Origin: Auriscalpium vulgare | Lineage: Eukaryota; Basidiomycota; Agaricomycetes; Russulales; Auriscalpiaceae | Direction: 5' to 3' | Length of the DNA stretch: 64,000 nt | NCBI GenBank assembly: GCA_019915015.1 | Contig: JAHBBC010000007.1 | Span: 1,674,001 to 1,738,000, forward strand | Part shown: positions 1 through 12,545 of the stretch, piece by piece | Layout of the letters: each line of letters starts with the position of its first letter | How positions within the stretch are numbered: the stretch's first letter is position 1 | Position numbers and translations under genes: made by a program | The notes under the pieces: generated by a model | The model's input: only the letters and a program-made list of their open reading frames with translations | Told to the model about the DNA's origin: nothing | Databases searched by the model: none

Positions 1-284
1 TGGAATCGCCTTGCCAACAATAGCAAGTGACACCTTTAACCTCCAAGGTGAGCAAGCTGACTTCTTGCGCCCTGCCGCGCAGCGGCCCTACGCAATTCTT
101 TTTTATGCCAAGGCGCGTACATACGGAAACCTAGACCAAGGTGGGACAACAAACGCACATACGACACGATCACGTGCAGCGCGCGACCGCGTCCATCAAC
201 GTTGACTGCAAGCACATCCGACCCTTACATAAATCCTCGCCTGCCTTTCTCCGCACGCCTTCATCTTTCCTGCACCCCCTCACC
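1..284. other. Upstream region of the homeobox gene
   Basis: This stretch lies 5' of the homeobox gene. It holds no convincing coding sequence. A pyrimidine-rich tract (about 235-284) directly precedes the ATG at 285, as is usual in fungal 5' UTRs. The reading frame of the downstream gene stays open upstream to 141 and contains another ATG there, so a 48-residue N-terminal extension cannot be excluded, but it has low-complexity composition. Confidence 0.5.
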
Positions 285-1266
285 ATGTCCGCCACCCGCC
301 CAGACCTCTCGCGCACGTCCTCACTCACCAGCGTCGGCTCTTCTGACGACGCAGCCGGCCCAAAGCGCACGCGCAAGCGCTTCACGGACTTCCAGCTCGT
401 CATGCTCGAGCAGCTTTTCCGCAGCGCATCCCATCCATCACGCGAGGAGCGCGAGGCCCTTGCACGCGAGCTCCGACTGTGAGCGCATTTTTACCTCCCA
501 TATGCGCGCGAGAAATCTGACGGGACGGTGTTTTCTCAGAGAACCCAAATCCGTCACCATCTGGTTCCAAAACCGCCGACAGTCCGAGCGCAAGGCCGCG
601 CTGAACACTAACGCCAAATATGCGTCGTCCTCACCATCCTACACCACACACCCGCCCCCGCCAACCACCTCCAAACTGCACACCACCAAAACACATACGC
701 CGACTCTCAACCGGCGCGCGACTGTGCTCCACTCGCCGTACTCACCACACACGCCCGCGCGCCGCCCGCGCGTCAAGCTCGACGACATGGCCGCACGTAC
801 AGAGCAGCGCAACGCGTCGCAGCGCACACGCGCGCCTGACCCTGCGAAGACCCTTTGGGATAACATGCCCTCGTCACCGCTTGCCCCCCGCTCGCCGTCG
901 CCGCCGCCGCGCGAGTACGTCGAGCTCGGGCGCGGGCGCCGTACCCTTGAGTGGGCGTGTGCCGCGGCGCGGGTGGTGGGAAAGGAGCGTGGCGCGGGCT
1001 GGGGGGAGGGTGAGGCAAACAGCGGGGAGGATACGGAGGAAGAGGGCGAGGTGGTCACGCCCCGTGGCAGCTTCGGCGCGGGCGATCCATTTCGAGACGC
1101 GAGGGTGAGGGCAGGCGGCGCTCTCGTTGCGGGGCGGGGCCAGCAGAGTGCGAGAAAACTTGCAGGCGCAGAGAAGGATTCGCAGGATGCGAAGGCCTTG
1201 GACGCGGTTCATGACGACGTAATGTCGGCAGCCCTCGTGCTCTGTGGGTTTGGGCGAAGGTCGTAG
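285..1266 (+). CDS. Homeodomain transcription factor
   Basis: Exons 285-478 and 540-1266; the 61-nt intron restores the homeodomain frame. Product is 306 aa. The homeodomain spans about residues 27-86, starting at the basic KRTRKRF arm and ending with recognition helix VTIWFQNRRQSERK, which keeps the diagnostic W73, F74, N76 and R78. The intron falls just before helix 3. The rest is Ser/Pro/Arg-rich and probably disordered. Family members bind DNA in the nucleus. This is a typical (non-TALE) homeodomain, and there is no second divergent homeobox gene beside it, so it is unlikely to be a mating-type HD1/HD2 pair. The target genes cannot be inferred. It is convergent with the methyltransferase gene on the right. 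Confidence 0.88.
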
Positions 1267-1557
1267 CCCTGCGACCTGGACACTTGGATGTATAACATTT
1301 GGACCCTCGCAATATTGTTTATCATTCGTATATAGGTTGCACCATGCTGGTGCATTGCAATCAATCATGACCGCTGGAAAGCTAGGGTTGTCACCGGACG
1401 TAAAGGCATTCTGATTGATGGGCGAGCTTGCTGCCTTGGTCAAATGAGTTTTGTCCTCCAGTCGATTTGTGTAACTCGTCCAGTGAGATGCCAGAGTTAA
1501 TAACTTGTACGCAATATTCAAGAAACCCACAAACCCTGTCAGTGTGTATTAGCTACA

Positions 1558-2745
1558 TTACCGCACCCACCCAATCTTATACAGTCTATACCCTCCCTCA
1601 TCCGCACGCCCAACACCCTCCACTTTCCCCAACGTATCCACCCCCAGAATCCCCAACGTCCACTCAATGCCGTCAATCTCCTCCGTGCGCGGAAATGCGG
1701 TAGCCACTGTATCCGCGAGCCCCTCGTGCCGCCCTGTTCCGCGCAGCGCAATGATCATCCAAAATACGCCGCCCTCCGCCTTCCCGTCCTCGCCGGGTCG
1801 TGCAAGTAGCCCCGCGACGCAGCGTGCGAGCCATGCCGCGTGTGCGGGGGCATAGACCACGTCCGCGGCGAGCACGACGGCGAAACGCCCGCCAGGCGGG
1901 AAGTCGGGCGCGGCCCAGTCGAGTGCACGCACGGCGACACGTGTAGCAACGCCGTTGGCGGCCACATTGCGCGCGAGGTTCGTAAGGACGGCGGGGTGGT
2001 AGTCGGTGGCGATAATCGAGGGCGTAGGCGGGATGGGCGTGGACGCGGGGAAGAGCAGCTGTGCGGCCGCGATACTGAGCAATCCGGTGCCTGCGCCAAG
2101 CTCGAGGACGCGTGTCGGGCGCTCGAGCCCAAACGCGGGCGGGTCCGCGCACATGCGCTCTGCGAGGACGATCGAGGACGCCCAGCTCTGCAGGCCGACG
2201 CAAGTGTGGTCCCCGTCGAGCAGCGGCGCGTCGTTCAGCTGCACCTCAATGGCGGCGCCGGATCCCAGCGTTGCAAACGCAAAAGCGCGTGTGACGGCCG
2301 GCTCGGGCGCAGACCCGACGAAGCGGGAGAGCAGCGCGGAGGCAGCATCGAGCGCGGCGGTGCGGGAAACCGTGTCGCGCTCGTCCGTGGTACCAGTGAG
2401 CCAGGCGTCCGCGCGCGCAACAAAGCCTGTGAGCCATTTGAGGGCAAAAGAGCGCTCGAAAGCGTCCCCACGGAGCACGTCGAGTGCATCTTCTTCGTCG
2501 GAGTCTTTGCAGGCTTCCTCGTCTTCTTCGGCGGAGGCGTAGCCCGAATCGGGTGCGTCATCGCCGTAGGTTAGTGTGCGAGGAAGTTGCAGGCGTTTGT
2601 GGATGGTGGAAATCTGTGGAGGCGAGGGAAAATACAGCGTCCTGAGGTTTGTGATGGCAGACGAGACTTGGTCGGAGGTGTATGAGCCGAGCCGTGCGAG
2701 CGGGGGAAGGATCGACGTGGGCGGGGAAGGTGAATTGGAGACCAT
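1558..2745 (-). CDS. Methyltransf_16-family protein-lysine methyltransferase
   Basis: Single-exon gene, 395 aa. The C-terminal half is a seven-beta-strand SAM-dependent methyltransferase: motif I is VLELGAGTGLLSIAAA (SAM loop), followed by an acidic post-I strand (IIATDYHPAVL) and a DVVYAP segment near motif post-II. Just upstream lies the strand GLQSWASSIVLAERM, typical of the Methyltransf_16 group (EFM2, EFM3/FAM86, METTL21-like), which methylates lysines on translation factors and chaperones. An acidic linker (residues about 65-90) separates an N-terminal helical part. The substrate cannot be assigned from sequence; EFM2-like is the best guess. The ATG at 2745 is the first in frame and faces the small gene starting at 3143. 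Confidence 0.85.
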   Translation of the reverse strand: MVSNSPSPPTSILPPLARLGSYTSDQVSSAITNLRTLYFPSPPQISTIHKRLQLPRTLTYGDDAPDSGYASAEEDEEACKDSDEEDALDVLRGDAFERSFALKWLTGFVARADAWLTGTTDERDTVSRTAALDAASALLSRFVGSAPEPAVTRAFAFATLGSGAAIEVQLNDAPLLDGDHTCVGLQSWASSIVLAERMCADPPAFGLERPTRVLELGAGTGLLSIAAAQLLFPASTPIPPTPSIIATDYHPAVLTNLARNVAANGVATRVAVRALDWAAPDFPPGGRFAVVLAADVVYAPAHAAWLARCVAGLLARPGEDGKAEGGVFWMIIALRGTGRHEGLADTVATAFPRTEEIDGIEWTLGILGVDTLGKVEGVGRADEGGYRLYKIGWVR

Positions 2746-3142
2746 GGCAGGGTATCACTCTATAGGTTCTCTATGATTTGAAAGCGACTCTAGAGTCTAC
2801 GGTCTGAAATGGTGCAGCCGTCTATCGAATTTACGATAAGAGTCTTGGAGTGCAAGCCGTCTAGGGTATCGTCTATCGGCCAAAATGAGAAAAGAGCGAG
2901 AAAGAAAGCGTGAGTGTTATAAGCCGAGCGCAGCCATAGCTTGGGTCGATGGTGGAGGAGAAGAAAGAGGATGAGCGGGCAAGTCCAGCAAGCCTAAGGC
3001 CGGGCATTTTTTGAATAGCCAATCACCGCGCGCCGCGCTCACATTTGGAACACGTGCAGCCCTGTTATCTCGTCCCGTAATCTAATCTCCCTCCATCGGC
3101 CCACAACCCCACACCTTCAAGTTGTCCGTTCGGCAGGCAACT
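2746..3142. promoter_or_regulatory. Shared intergenic region between divergent genes
   Basis: 397 bp between the divergent start codons of the methyltransferase (-) and the Gon7-like gene (+). It contains no supported ORF. GATA/TATC-containing short palindromic words recur between 2820 and 2880. A pyrimidine-rich tract (about 3065-3118) precedes the + strand start, as expected for a transcription start region. No clear TATA box is seen. Confidence 0.45.
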
Positions 3143-3502
3143 ATGTCCGAGACCACCACACAGCGCACACTCACCGTCTCCTACGACCTACACCCGCCTG
3201 CTGGGACGCCCACGCCCTCTGCATCCGCAGTTGGCGCGACCGCGTCGGTGCTGCACCAGGAGGTGTTCGATGTGCCTTTAGGCGCGGAGGCGGAGTACGA
3301 GGTGTACTACGTCGCCCTGCGGGCCGCGGTCGCAAAGGCGCGCGCAGAGACGGGAGAGGGTCTGACTGCGTGGAGAGATGCCGTGGGGAGCAGGGAACAG
3401 GGGAAGGAGCCGGCAAAGAATGGTGGCAAAGAGGATGGGGATGAAGAAGAGGAGGAGGAGGAAGATGCGGAGGCAGCCAGTGGGGAAGTGGAGGGGAGGT
3501 AG
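3143..3502 (+). CDS. Small acidic protein, possible KEOPS subunit Gon7
   Basis: Single exon, 119 aa, ATG at 3143. The N-terminal half has a beta-strand (TLTVSYDLHPP), then a helix-forming core (YYVALRAAVAKARAETGEGLTAWRDAVG). The C-terminal 45 residues are Lys/Glu-rich and end in an acidic tail. Size, the A/L helix with WRDAVG and the acidic tail resemble fungal Gon7, the small subunit of the EKC/KEOPS complex that makes t6A in tRNA. That identification is from memory of the family and is not secure; the safe description is a small acidic protein. It is divergent from the methyltransferase gene. Confidence 0.55.
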   Translation: MSETTTQRTLTVSYDLHPPAGTPTPSASAVGATASVLHQEVFDVPLGAEAEYEVYYVALRAAVAKARAETGEGLTAWRDAVGSREQGKEPAKNGGKEDGDEEEEEEEDAEAASGEVEGR

Positions 3503-5552
3503 AAGAAGTAGTGAAGAGCCGAACGGTCAATGGTGAGGTCTATGTTGTCTTTCGTACTTGTCTTATTGACAGTCTGTGCCAGCGGCGGGTACACTGCGTA
3601 CCACAGTACCACTGGCAGTGGGTGGAATTGACAAGTCAGTGGGCGTTGGCTGGTGCATGCATACCAGTGCTTGCATGGAATTGTCAACACTGCGTCTAGA
3701 AGACTTCTTGCTGCCTTGCACGCCATTAAGAACCCGCAACGCGTCGAGAGGAAGAATCTATCTTTATATTCTACGTTTCTACGTGAATGTGTGTAAGTAT
3801 TGGTATGAGCTGATTATCTTAGAGCCATGGACGACACTTTGCTGTGGTTTCGAACTGATCACTCAGAAGGAGTTTCTCCAATACCACTTTGATCTTGGTC
3901 AACGAGCTACGCTTTTGTTGATATCACACACAGGCTACGGTCGCTCAAGTTGATTTAAGCCTCTTGCGGAGATCCCTACATACGCTGTCCTGTATCACCT
4001 CATGCGCTGGGCATACAGGTCCGCTCCCTCCTCTTCGTCCCTGCATCATTGTGAGTGGTCTGCGTCTCGCTGAGCTGGTTTTCTGACTGTGACTGTACGG
4101 CAGGAAAGGATCCCTTGGCTACTAATAAACCCCCCACCCGATTGCCGACATCTGCTACGCCCTGGCGGGCCCACTCGCGGCAAACCAAACCACGGCAATC
4201 GCACTACATGACATTTCGTGGCTCTTGCGCTCGCCAACCGAGAGGAGACAGCGCAATTGGCTTTCAGACACACCATTCGAATCCCGGTGGAATCACAACA
4301 TCAAAGCACCCGTTGCGCTTCATGGATCAAGTCCATAACCCCGTGTGTTGAAAGCTTCCAACTCCGATTCCTCAACAAGTCTCGGGAGTCAAGTGACATC
4401 TCGTCCTCTGGATCCGACCCGATCTCACGCAAGCTCAAGACCCGCAGCGTCGCCTGAAAGTGCTCGCGAGATGGATTGGGGGTATATGGACGACGAAAGG
4501 ACAGAACGCAAGGAACAACGGCGTAGCGCGGGAGGTAAATCCCTCCAAGAGAGACGAGTGCTGTTTTGGAAAAACTCACAGTGCGGGCCACACGTACCGC
4601 GGAGCGACAACTGGACGTCAATTAAATAGGTGTCCGAATGAAAGATAAAAAGACAATGTCACACACGGAGAGATTGTCAAGATAAGACTCCGGTTTAACA
4701 CAACGCCGACGGGAATAGTGGTGGGCCGAGGTGAGACAAGTAGGTTGACACCCTCGAAATAAGCTGGGACGCTGGCGCAGCAAGCCACAAATTACGTAGC
4801 TCCTGTTCATGGATCCCCGACAGAATTCGGCTCAAGTGTGGAGGTGGGTGTGCAGCGGCACATCTTGGACTTAGTGGAAGGGGTACGCCGTCAGAGGCCA
4901 TGGGATAAATCAACGAGACACGCCAGTGCCAGTGGACTTGGAGTGGACTGGTGTTGCCCGGCCTGCAGATCCTCAGCACGGAGAAAGCCTGGTCTGGGAC
5001 CATGAAGGTCGAGATGATACCGAAGCGTGGTGCATATGAGCTCCAGGTCAATATTGCGGGCGAAATACTTACATGCAGTGTTCTGCGCCGCTCCTGGCCG
5101 TCGCTGTTGAGCCGACGCGTCTGAGCCCCATCAGGAAATGAGGGTAACGATATAGTTCCGAGCCTTTCCTGTAGCACCTGTAGGACTGCATAGACTATAT
5201 ATCTGGCCTCGATCTATGTAGTACGCACATGCATATCGTCTGATAGCCGACCGGCTTGGCAGCTACGGAATCTATCCCGAAGTGTCAGCTCGACCGGCCC
5301 TAAGCCAGCGCGTGACTGCCAGCGAAGCATGTTCAACTTTCCTCCGTCTGTCCTCCGTCGTCCCTTCCTCTGTCCTCATCATCCCCTCGTCCTCCCTTCT
5401 CGTTTGCCCATATCTCTGTCCTTCTCGCAGGCGTATCAACTCCTTTCTATGGGACCTTTTCAATGAAATGACCCCGGAAATGAGATGAACATTGAATAAG
5501 GTGTGTCTAATCTCCTTTGGCGATTGCCAGCGTGCTTATTCGTGGGCTCAGC
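3503..5552. other. Long gene-poor interval
   Basis: About 2 kb without a supportable gene. Open frames here are short, lack splice-consistent extensions and look random in composition. A possible TATA element (5195-5203) and a CT-rich tract (5335-5430) precede the weak gene candidate that starts at 5553. No tRNA, repeat or transposon signature was recognised. Confidence 0.5.
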
Positions 5553-6017
5553 ATGGTTGCACGACGAGGACGCAGTAGCCTCTGCGCATACAGCCTGGCA
5601 GGTTTGTCTTCTCGCCAGCATTGTTCCAGCACAGCATGCTCTCGCCTCGCACCCACATCGGCGCTCTTGCCCTCGGCGCCTCGCCAGCCATGAAGTCCGC
5701 TGCCGACCTTCACCTCCACCTGACAGGCCGCAGCTCATGCATGATATACAAGGTCCGCTCAGTCTATCTTGTGATCAGAGTCTCACCATCCCGAACCGTT
5801 GCTCAATGCCAACTCGATGCATTGCGCACGAGTGTGCCCCTGTTTGATATGTTTTTTTTCTTGTCCCCAGGAAGTGCCAGAACACTCAGCGCAAGCATAC
5901 GCTGTCCTCCGCGCACACGCTCAGAGCTGGGCAGTGAGCGATTTATATTCGTCTGCGCGGGCTGCCCGCAACGCTCAGGTGCGCGTGAAGAACGGATATG
6001 GTTCTATGTACTCGTAG
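5553..6017 (+). CDS. Weak candidate small spliced gene
   Basis: Tentative three-exon model: about 5553-5602, 5690-5755 and 5872-6017, giving roughly 86 aa. The N-terminus is Arg/Ser-rich (MVARRGRSSLCAYSLA), compatible with a mitochondrial presequence. The last exon is the most protein-like part: HSAQAYAVLRAHAQSW then SDLYSSARAARNAQV, ending KNGYGSMYS. The second intron has a weak GTCCGC donor and the intron lengths (about 87 and 116 nt) exceed the local norm. I recognise no family. The exon assignment could be wrong, or this could be non-coding. Confidence 0.25.
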
Positions 6018-7857
6018 CATACTCGTAGCAGACGCAGCTGTCACGAAATATATTTGATTCTCTGCGATGTCTGCAGCTGTGTGCGCCGTGCGGTAGAGCG
6101 TGGGCTGTGGCCCAAGCTTGCTAACTTACATCCCATCTATGCTGAACTATGTAGAAACAGTGGAATCTTCCACGCGCTATGCTGCACTATAAAGTTGGGG
6201 GGTGTCAACAGCGCTATGGCAACTATATTGGCTACAGAGTGCTATATAGTGATTTACCGGTTTCCTGATGCCGGTGGCTCTCGTGCACGCGAACTGGTCC
6301 GTGCGCACCTGTCCGCCATACATAACTTCGCCATCGACGCAGCGCAAACCTCACCACTCTGGCCTTTTGGCTTAGATCAAGTGTAGTATCTGTTCTTAAT
6401 AGTTTAACCACTATTATGGGGGCACCGCCCCCATTCTTGGTTATCTAATTTTTGCCGCCCCTGCTCCCTGGGCTCTGCTTGCAACCCGGGGACGCGATGA
6501 CCGCGCCGCTGCACTACTGGCTTGCGTCGTCGGGGGAACCACATCCTCTCTTCTTTTGCTGTTCCTGCTGTCGCTTGCCAGTTGGCAGGTGCTGGGGACC
6601 AGCAAATGATTTGGGAATTGGCAGCATACAATTGGTTGTCAATTTTGAACTTTAGCCGTGCTGTTTCCTTTGCAATGCGTATTTGGGTTCGACGGTCGTG
6701 TACGATTTGTGCGAGCATCGTGCGAGGCGGTGTAATTCATTGCGCCCATGCGTAGAGATGTCAGGCTAAACCCACGACGACCGGACCCGTGGCCTACTAG
6801 GACTCCCAACCTCCTCGCACATCAAACTACTGTTGCCGTGCGACGCCGCAGCTCATTCTCGGACGCAGGGCCAGGCAGGGCCCCGGGCATGTGCGGACCC
6901 GAGCACCACAGCAATATATTGTGCTGTTACCACCCCAGTTCAGGTCATTCGGACAGGGAAGGTCCAACGGTTCCTGTCCACGGGGCAGCGCCGGCTTCCA
7001 TCTTCTCTGGCCGCATCGGTAGCGCTGCCACCGCGCGCGCTCTGCCAAACCTCGGGTCATGACTGTCGTCGTCGTCGGCCTAGGCACGGCGAGCTGGTCG
7101 AGCGCGGGCGCATAGAATCCTCCTTGGAAGCTCCACCCTGGGTCCCCTTGCTCACTGGCAACAGTTGGCGAGGTGCCGGTGCACCATAGGCGTGCCGCGC
7201 TGGAAGCCGTTCCACTCATATCACCCAGAACTCTCGACATTGAATACAACTTGCACCAAATCTACAGAGATCCAAACATAGCCAGTGAGCCGTGCACAAC
7301 GTCATCGCACGGCCATGTGCCCCCTCGAGCAAGCTCAAGGGCCTCAATGTCAATGCCGACGCCGGCCCCGCTATCTGCGCCTTCCCCAACCGCGCCCCTC
7401 TGGTTGGCCCACGAACCCTCGCCGTGCCAAAAGTAGTGCAGCCGGGGAGAAACCTCGCGCACACACTCAATGCCTGCTCGCGAGATGGCCACGAGCATTC
7501 GCCTGCAATAGCCCGCGCGTGCTTCGAGCCGCCCGAAACGCCGGGTGCTCCTTCTCTCCTTCTTCACTTCCCCGCCGTCCTCGGATCGGCGCGTACATGT
7601 GCGGCCCAGCCAGCTGTGCCAGTGGTCTGCGCTGGCGGGCGTAACACCATGTGTAGGGTGGGGGTCGCTCGAGTCAGCAGGCATGTGCCGTGCGCCTGAC
7701 AACTGGGGTACGCGTTGGCGTCCGAGGCCCGGCCCGTGTCCCAGGTGCAGCGTATATGAGCGGCGCGGCTGAGGACTCCTCGTTCGACAACCGAGCTTCG
7801 TCCACATCGAACCGACTGATCGCCGACGTTGCCCTCCTGCCCTGTCCCGACTGAATC
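6018..7857. other. Gene-poor interval upstream of the orphan gene
   Basis: Nothing convincing is encoded. Several open frames exist on both strands (for example on the minus strand at 7262-7807) but none shows a recognised domain or supported splicing. A TATA-like element (7753-7759) lies about 100 bp upstream of the orphan gene's start codon and is the only regulatory element I would mark. Confidence 0.45.
7753..7759 (+). promoter_or_regulatory. TATA-like element
   Basis: TATATGA in otherwise GC-rich sequence, 99 bp upstream of the proposed ATG at 7858. The distance leaves room for a start site near 7785 and a 70-nt leader. Position supports the orphan gene model, but the element is short. 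Confidence 0.35.
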
Positions 7858-8686
7858 ATGGTGAGCCCGGCTGCTTGCTGCGTTGTGACAGCTCCTGCCC
7901 ATGCCAGCTGTACTGAACAAGATGTGCGCGCCAGTCTCCGCACAATCTGATCACCGACGACGTGCTTAAGCGCAAGTCGATGCCGTGGGACGCTGCGACG
8001 ATCTTCGCAAAAATGAAGAGCACGCTCAAACCTGTAGGCCTCGCATTTAGGCCCGTCGTTCAAACAGCGACTCACAACGCTGCCGGCACAGCGACGCAAT
8101 GGATGGGACGGTGCCTCCACGCCCACGTCCTCTGCGGCCGGGTCAGAAACGAGCACGCTAGTAAGCAGGCAACTCGTACCAGCTCCCGTATCTCCAACTC
8201 ACTCCCATACGCGCAGTTTGAAGTCCACTTCGATGGGCTGCAAGCTGCGAAGGACGGCGAGAGGCTTGCACATAAAGTATGCCTTTTAAACCCTCGCCCA
8301 TGGGTGTAGCCACTCACATGGCCTATAGGACAATGCGGACTATCGCCTGCCAGAGGAAAACTGCCGTCAGACATCTGACGCGCACGGAGTATCTCCCGCG
8401 CCGCGAGATTTCCCCAGGCCTGCGCAGGTGAGTGATATCATGCGCTTCTCCATTGTGTCATGCCTGCCGCTCACCAATGGCGTCACGACAACCCGCAGGC
8501 GGACCTCACGGGAACATTGGAAGGCTACGAGCATTCTCCGAGAGGCTTGTTCGCGCGGTCATCCAAGAAGGCGAAGAATACGAGCGGCGTGATGGTGCGT
8601 GACGTCGCCTTTCCATAGGTAATATCGCGGTGCTGACGTCTTCACAGCCGGAGATGCTGGACCCGGAGGATCGTGCGTGGATGTGA
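7858..8686 (+). CDS. Orphan seven-exon gene, function unknown
   Basis: Proposed exons: 7858-7860, 7935-8033, 8092-8160, 8217-8276, 8329-8427, 8499-8594, 8648-8686, giving 154 aa. All six introns are GT-AG, 52-74 nt, and all sit in phase 0. Every exon stays open in one frame to a terminal TGA, which is hard to get by chance. The start codon stands alone as a 3-nt exon; the codon two triplets upstream is a stop, so it cannot be extended. The product is hydrophilic: an N-terminal helix (DDVLKRK ... AATIFAKMKSTLKP), a Ser/Thr-rich linker, and a C-terminal tail ending PEMLDPEDRAWM with a basic SSKKAKN patch. No signal peptide, membrane segment or known domain is visible. It converges on the SCI1-like gene. 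Confidence 0.55.
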
Positions 8687-8827
8687 GCCAGTAATATCGG
8701 TTAATGCACTCTCACCGGATATGAGCGCGTCCGAGTAGAAGTATGTCTAATTTATTATACACTACGGTCAGGTCAGTAGTGATAGTGGCGAAATTTGATG
8801 ATGGTTGAGCGGCCCTCGTACCGTTCC

Positions 8828-10039
8828 TCAGCCGAACTTGTTCTTCGCCATCTGCATAAACATGTCCATCGTCGCTTTATCCTTCGCACGAATCGCCGAA
8901 ACGCGCTCCTGCGACTCAGGATTCCTCTCCGCCTTCTTCTGCTCAAATCGGGCCTTTGCGGCATCTCTCCGGGCAATCCTGCAAGCCATTTCCCCATCAC
9001 GTCAAAGCCAGCATCATCAAAACGCATATGCATGGCGTAGGGATTGAGTTCGGCGTGTCTCAGTATGAGTTAGGAAAACGGAGGAATGGAGCACGCACTG
9101 CATTTTGAATGAGTCGCCCCCGCCCATGAGCGTCCCCTCGTCCGCCTCGAGCCCCTCATCCCCGCGCTCACGGAACGTCCTGTCCGACTCCCTCTTCTCG
9201 CGCTTCTTCTCCAGCATGCGCTCGCGCCCGACCTCGCGCGGGCCGACCATGTCCTCGACGCGGTCTTTGGCCTCCATGCGATCCTTTTTGCGCTTGTACG
9301 TGCGCTCGGCAGCGTCATACTCCTCGGCGGCTTCGCGTGCGAGCACACGATCCGCGGCGGACGGGAGTGTGGGGCCCTGCACGCGCCCGCCGCCACTGGC
9401 ACTAGGCCCGGAGCGCGACGAGGGGCCGCCACCGTATGTGGCGGCGCCCACCTCGGCGCGCGCGGCTTCGAGAGCCTTGGTATCATCTTTGGAGCGCTTA
9501 GAGGCAAAGGACCATTTGTATTTGGTGTTGGCGGTGGCGGATTGGGTTGAAGGGTCAACGCCGGCGTACAAGGACTCTGTGAGCATGGTAAGTGTGGTGA
9601 TATGACGCATCAGGGCCTGGACAACGGACTCTGCAGCTTTCCGCGGTTCCATTCCTGTTGGACAGCACAAAGCCGTGCTGTTCAGCGAGGGGCGAGAGGA
9701 CGCCGGAGACGAGCAGGAAATGTGCGCTACCTTCACGAACTTGTGGAAGTATCTGCTTTCGGATTTCAGTAGGAACAGAAACAAAGATACAATTTCCGCA
9801 CTTTCGGGCCCTCTCGCCGCTGAGCTCGTCAAAATACTTGAGAATGGCGTGGGTGTCCAGTGAGCTGGTACTGTCCCGAACAGAGGGTACCATGGGAGAC
9901 GCACCTTCCGCTTCTCATCCTTGAGCCAAACACGAAACTCAACGCTCTTCGCAAAGTAGTCCGAATCAGAGATAAGCTCTGCGCCACCAGGAAGGGGTAA
10001 ATCTGGCGATGTTGAGCGAGAACGAGAGTGCTTGGGCAT
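8828..10039 (-). CDS. SCI1-like charged nuclear protein
   Basis: Six exons (minus strand): 10039-9905, 9836-9802, 9752-9731, 9654-9630, 9576-9099, 8978-8828; product 281 aa. Exons 2-4 are only 35, 22 and 25 nt. Joined, they produce the conserved block YFAKSVEFRVWLKDEKRKYF-DELSGERARKYFHKFVKEWNRGKL followed by SLYAGVD, which is the signature of proteins annotated as style cell-cycle inhibitor 1 (SCI1)-like. The remainder is highly charged helix/coiled coil, ending KATMDMFMQMAKNKFG. Family members are small nuclear basic-acidic proteins of poorly known function. The correct frame of the last exon is visible only after removing the 120-nt last intron. Head-to-head with MetAP2. Confidence 0.82.
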
Positions 10040-10170
10040 CGCCGTAGTCGTGGACAGCGAGGAGGTGCTGCCAGTGTGAACCGAGGCGAAGTCGCAGTGA
10101 TCACGTGTGCTTGATCATGGAGCCGTGTGCTACTCAGGCTACGCAGGGCCGTTGCTCTCCTCTTTTCCTA

Positions 10171-12069
<1,899 letters not shown>

Positions 12070-12545
12070 TAGGAATAAATAACGCCCGTCTCATTTCTTC
12101 TGGCGTGATGAATGCATCAGCGATCTAGGTTGATTCTAACACTGCACGTTGTATTTTTCAGGCGCACTTCTGTATGACCAACACGCATACGCGTTTTGAT
12201 GTATCATTGCATGTATGTTGCCACGGCAAACGCCGCCCGTCTCCCGGAGCCGCGGCCGTTGTTTAGACGCGCACGAGACATCGGAAGCGACTTGGCCATC
12301 CAATCACCGACCGGCGCTGTTCCGCACATGTGATTCGCCCCTCTTGCTGCGCAGGCCCTCGTTTCCTACTCTTATTGGATTTATTTTGCATCCTATATCT
12401 ACTGATCCCAGCCCCGGAATCGCGCCCGCCCGAGGATCCTCTTTCAGCTTCGACGCTCACCGCCTACGCCCTGCTTTCTTTCTTTTCCCTGACCCTCTAG
12501 ATTTCTCTCATCAGCATATCCCGCAGATTTATCTCCTAGTCACGC
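12070..12545. other. Intergenic region, MetAP2 to lipase
   Basis: MetAP2 3' flank and the hydrolase promoter. A pyrimidine-rich run (about 12470-12540) leads into the ATG at 12546. No ORF of note and no clear TATA box. Confidence 0.5.

Noticed and set aside
285..1266. Mating-type (A locus) homeobox gene
   Set aside because: There is a single typical homeodomain, no divergent HD1/HD2 partner and no mitochondrial intermediate peptidase gene nearby.
4230..4300. tRNA-like T-loop (ATTCGAATCC)
   Set aside because: The flanking 5-bp T stem does not pair and no D or anticodon arm or acceptor stem can be drawn upstream.
6827..7249. 140-codon minus-strand open frame
   Set aside because: Random-looking composition, no promoter or conserved motif; GC-rich DNA gives such frames often.
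7262..7807. 181-codon minus-strand open frame
   Set aside because: It carries no motif or recognised family. A 54-nt GT-AG segment inside is suggestive, but no upstream splicing keeps frame convincingly.
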